DNA of 44,226 nucleotides from NCBI GenBank assembly GCA_020536535.1, contig JAHLWZ010000482.1, positions 1 to 44,226 of the forward strand. Reading direction: 5' to 3'. This document shows, piece after piece, positions 43,880 through 44,226 of the stretch (position 1 is the stretch's first letter; every line of letters starts with the position of its first letter). The DNA is from Pelomyxa schiedti. Lineage: Eukaryota; Evosea; Pelobiontida; Pelomyxidae. The position numbers and the translations under genes are program-made. A model generated the notes under the pieces. It was not told the origin of the DNA, ran no database searches, and worked only from the letters and a program-made list of their open reading frames with translations.

Positions 43880-44226
43880 GTCAGGTGAGTGGGGAGAGGT
43901 AATGGGAGTGCCAGAAGATGGGAGGGATCCAGAAGAGCTATTGGGGGGACCATTATGGGGCAGGAGGGAACTGGGAGGGGGTAAGTACAAGCCAGGAGAG
44001 CTAAAAGAGCTGGAAGGGGAAGAATAGGAGCCTGTAGAGCCAGAAGATAAAGAATTGGAGCCGGAAGAAAAAGAATAAGAGCTGGAAGGCAAAGAATTGG
44101 AGCCAGAAGGGGAATAAGAGCCGGGAGAGGCTGAGAAAGAGTTGGGAGGTGCCAGGAAGGAGCGAGGAGAGGCTGGGATGTAGCTTGGGGAAACGCCAAG
44201 AGGAAAAGGGGTGTATGGAGCCGGAC
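43880..44226 (+). repeat. Glu-rich tandem repeat tail, cut by the window end
   Basis: Purine-rich degenerate repeats around GAGCTGGAAGGCAAAGAATT, coding on this strand for ELEGKELEPE-type phrases with occasional stops. Reverse-complement copy at about 10,140-10,420. It continues beyond the window. Confidence 0.65.

Noticed and set aside
1-44226. CRISPR arrays, bacterial operons or ribosomal RNA
   Set aside because: No regularly spaced identical repeats, no Shine-Dalgarno-led frames and no rRNA landmarks; gene structure is eukaryotic.

Overview
The window looks like accessory DNA from a unicellular or otherwise compact eukaryote. The evidence is many spliceosomal introns of about 41-62 nt with GT-AG ends (one GC-AG), multi-exon genes in head-to-head pairs, and several classes of eukaryotic transposon. 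I cannot assign a lineage from sequence alone.

Layout. Positions 1-10.4 kb hold no intact gene. They carry two diverged direct copies of a ~2.2 kb segment (about 1230-3480 and 6560-8720), pieces of an ankyrin-repeat gene family, and a transposon-associated acidic-repeat tail. Positions 10,777-19,520 form the core of the window: six tightly packed genes that all look like parts of one ubiquitin-like (Ubl) conjugation and deconjugation pathway. In order they are a minimal USP-type protease (-), a full-length UBA1-like E1 (-), a short RBR/RING2-like protein (+), an 85-aa Ubl ending in TGG-HL (-), a second USP with a ZZ-like finger and charged tail (-), and a third USP with ZZ-like and LIM-like fingers (+). 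Intergenic gaps are about 100-210 bp. Two pairs are divergent, and the RBR and Ubl genes share an overlapping palindromic stop. A CCAACTTG element, often a CACCAA-N-TTGGTG palindrome, lies in all four upstream regions.

Positions 19.5-28.7 kb are repeat-rich: DDE-transposase fragments, a second shuffled ankyrin relic, a 100-N assembly gap, a ~1.15 kb inverted duplication of a polyglutamine-coding sequence, and a decayed hAT transposase. Positions 28.8-35.1 kb hold two intact tandem paralogues of 768 and 766 aa. Each joins an N-terminal von Willebrand A domain to an IFI44-like P-loop GTPase domain and an unrecognised C-terminal domain; their exon structure is the same. Positions 36.6-42.0 kb are a Ty3/gypsy chromovirus with identical 216-bp LTRs but a deleted reverse-transcriptase palm. 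It inserted at the junction of a hAT end and an 89-bp MITE. The window ends in an intron-containing Tc1/mariner-like DDE transposase gene and an acidic-repeat tail.

How the genes could work together (inference): the E1 would activate the linked Ubl after one of the three USP-like proteases removes its two-residue tail. The RBR-like protein could transfer it and the other proteases could remove it. No E2 lies in the window. Whether the vWA-GTPases belong to the same biology cannot be told from sequence. All exon boundaries were set by eye from splice motifs, frame continuity and paralogue comparison.
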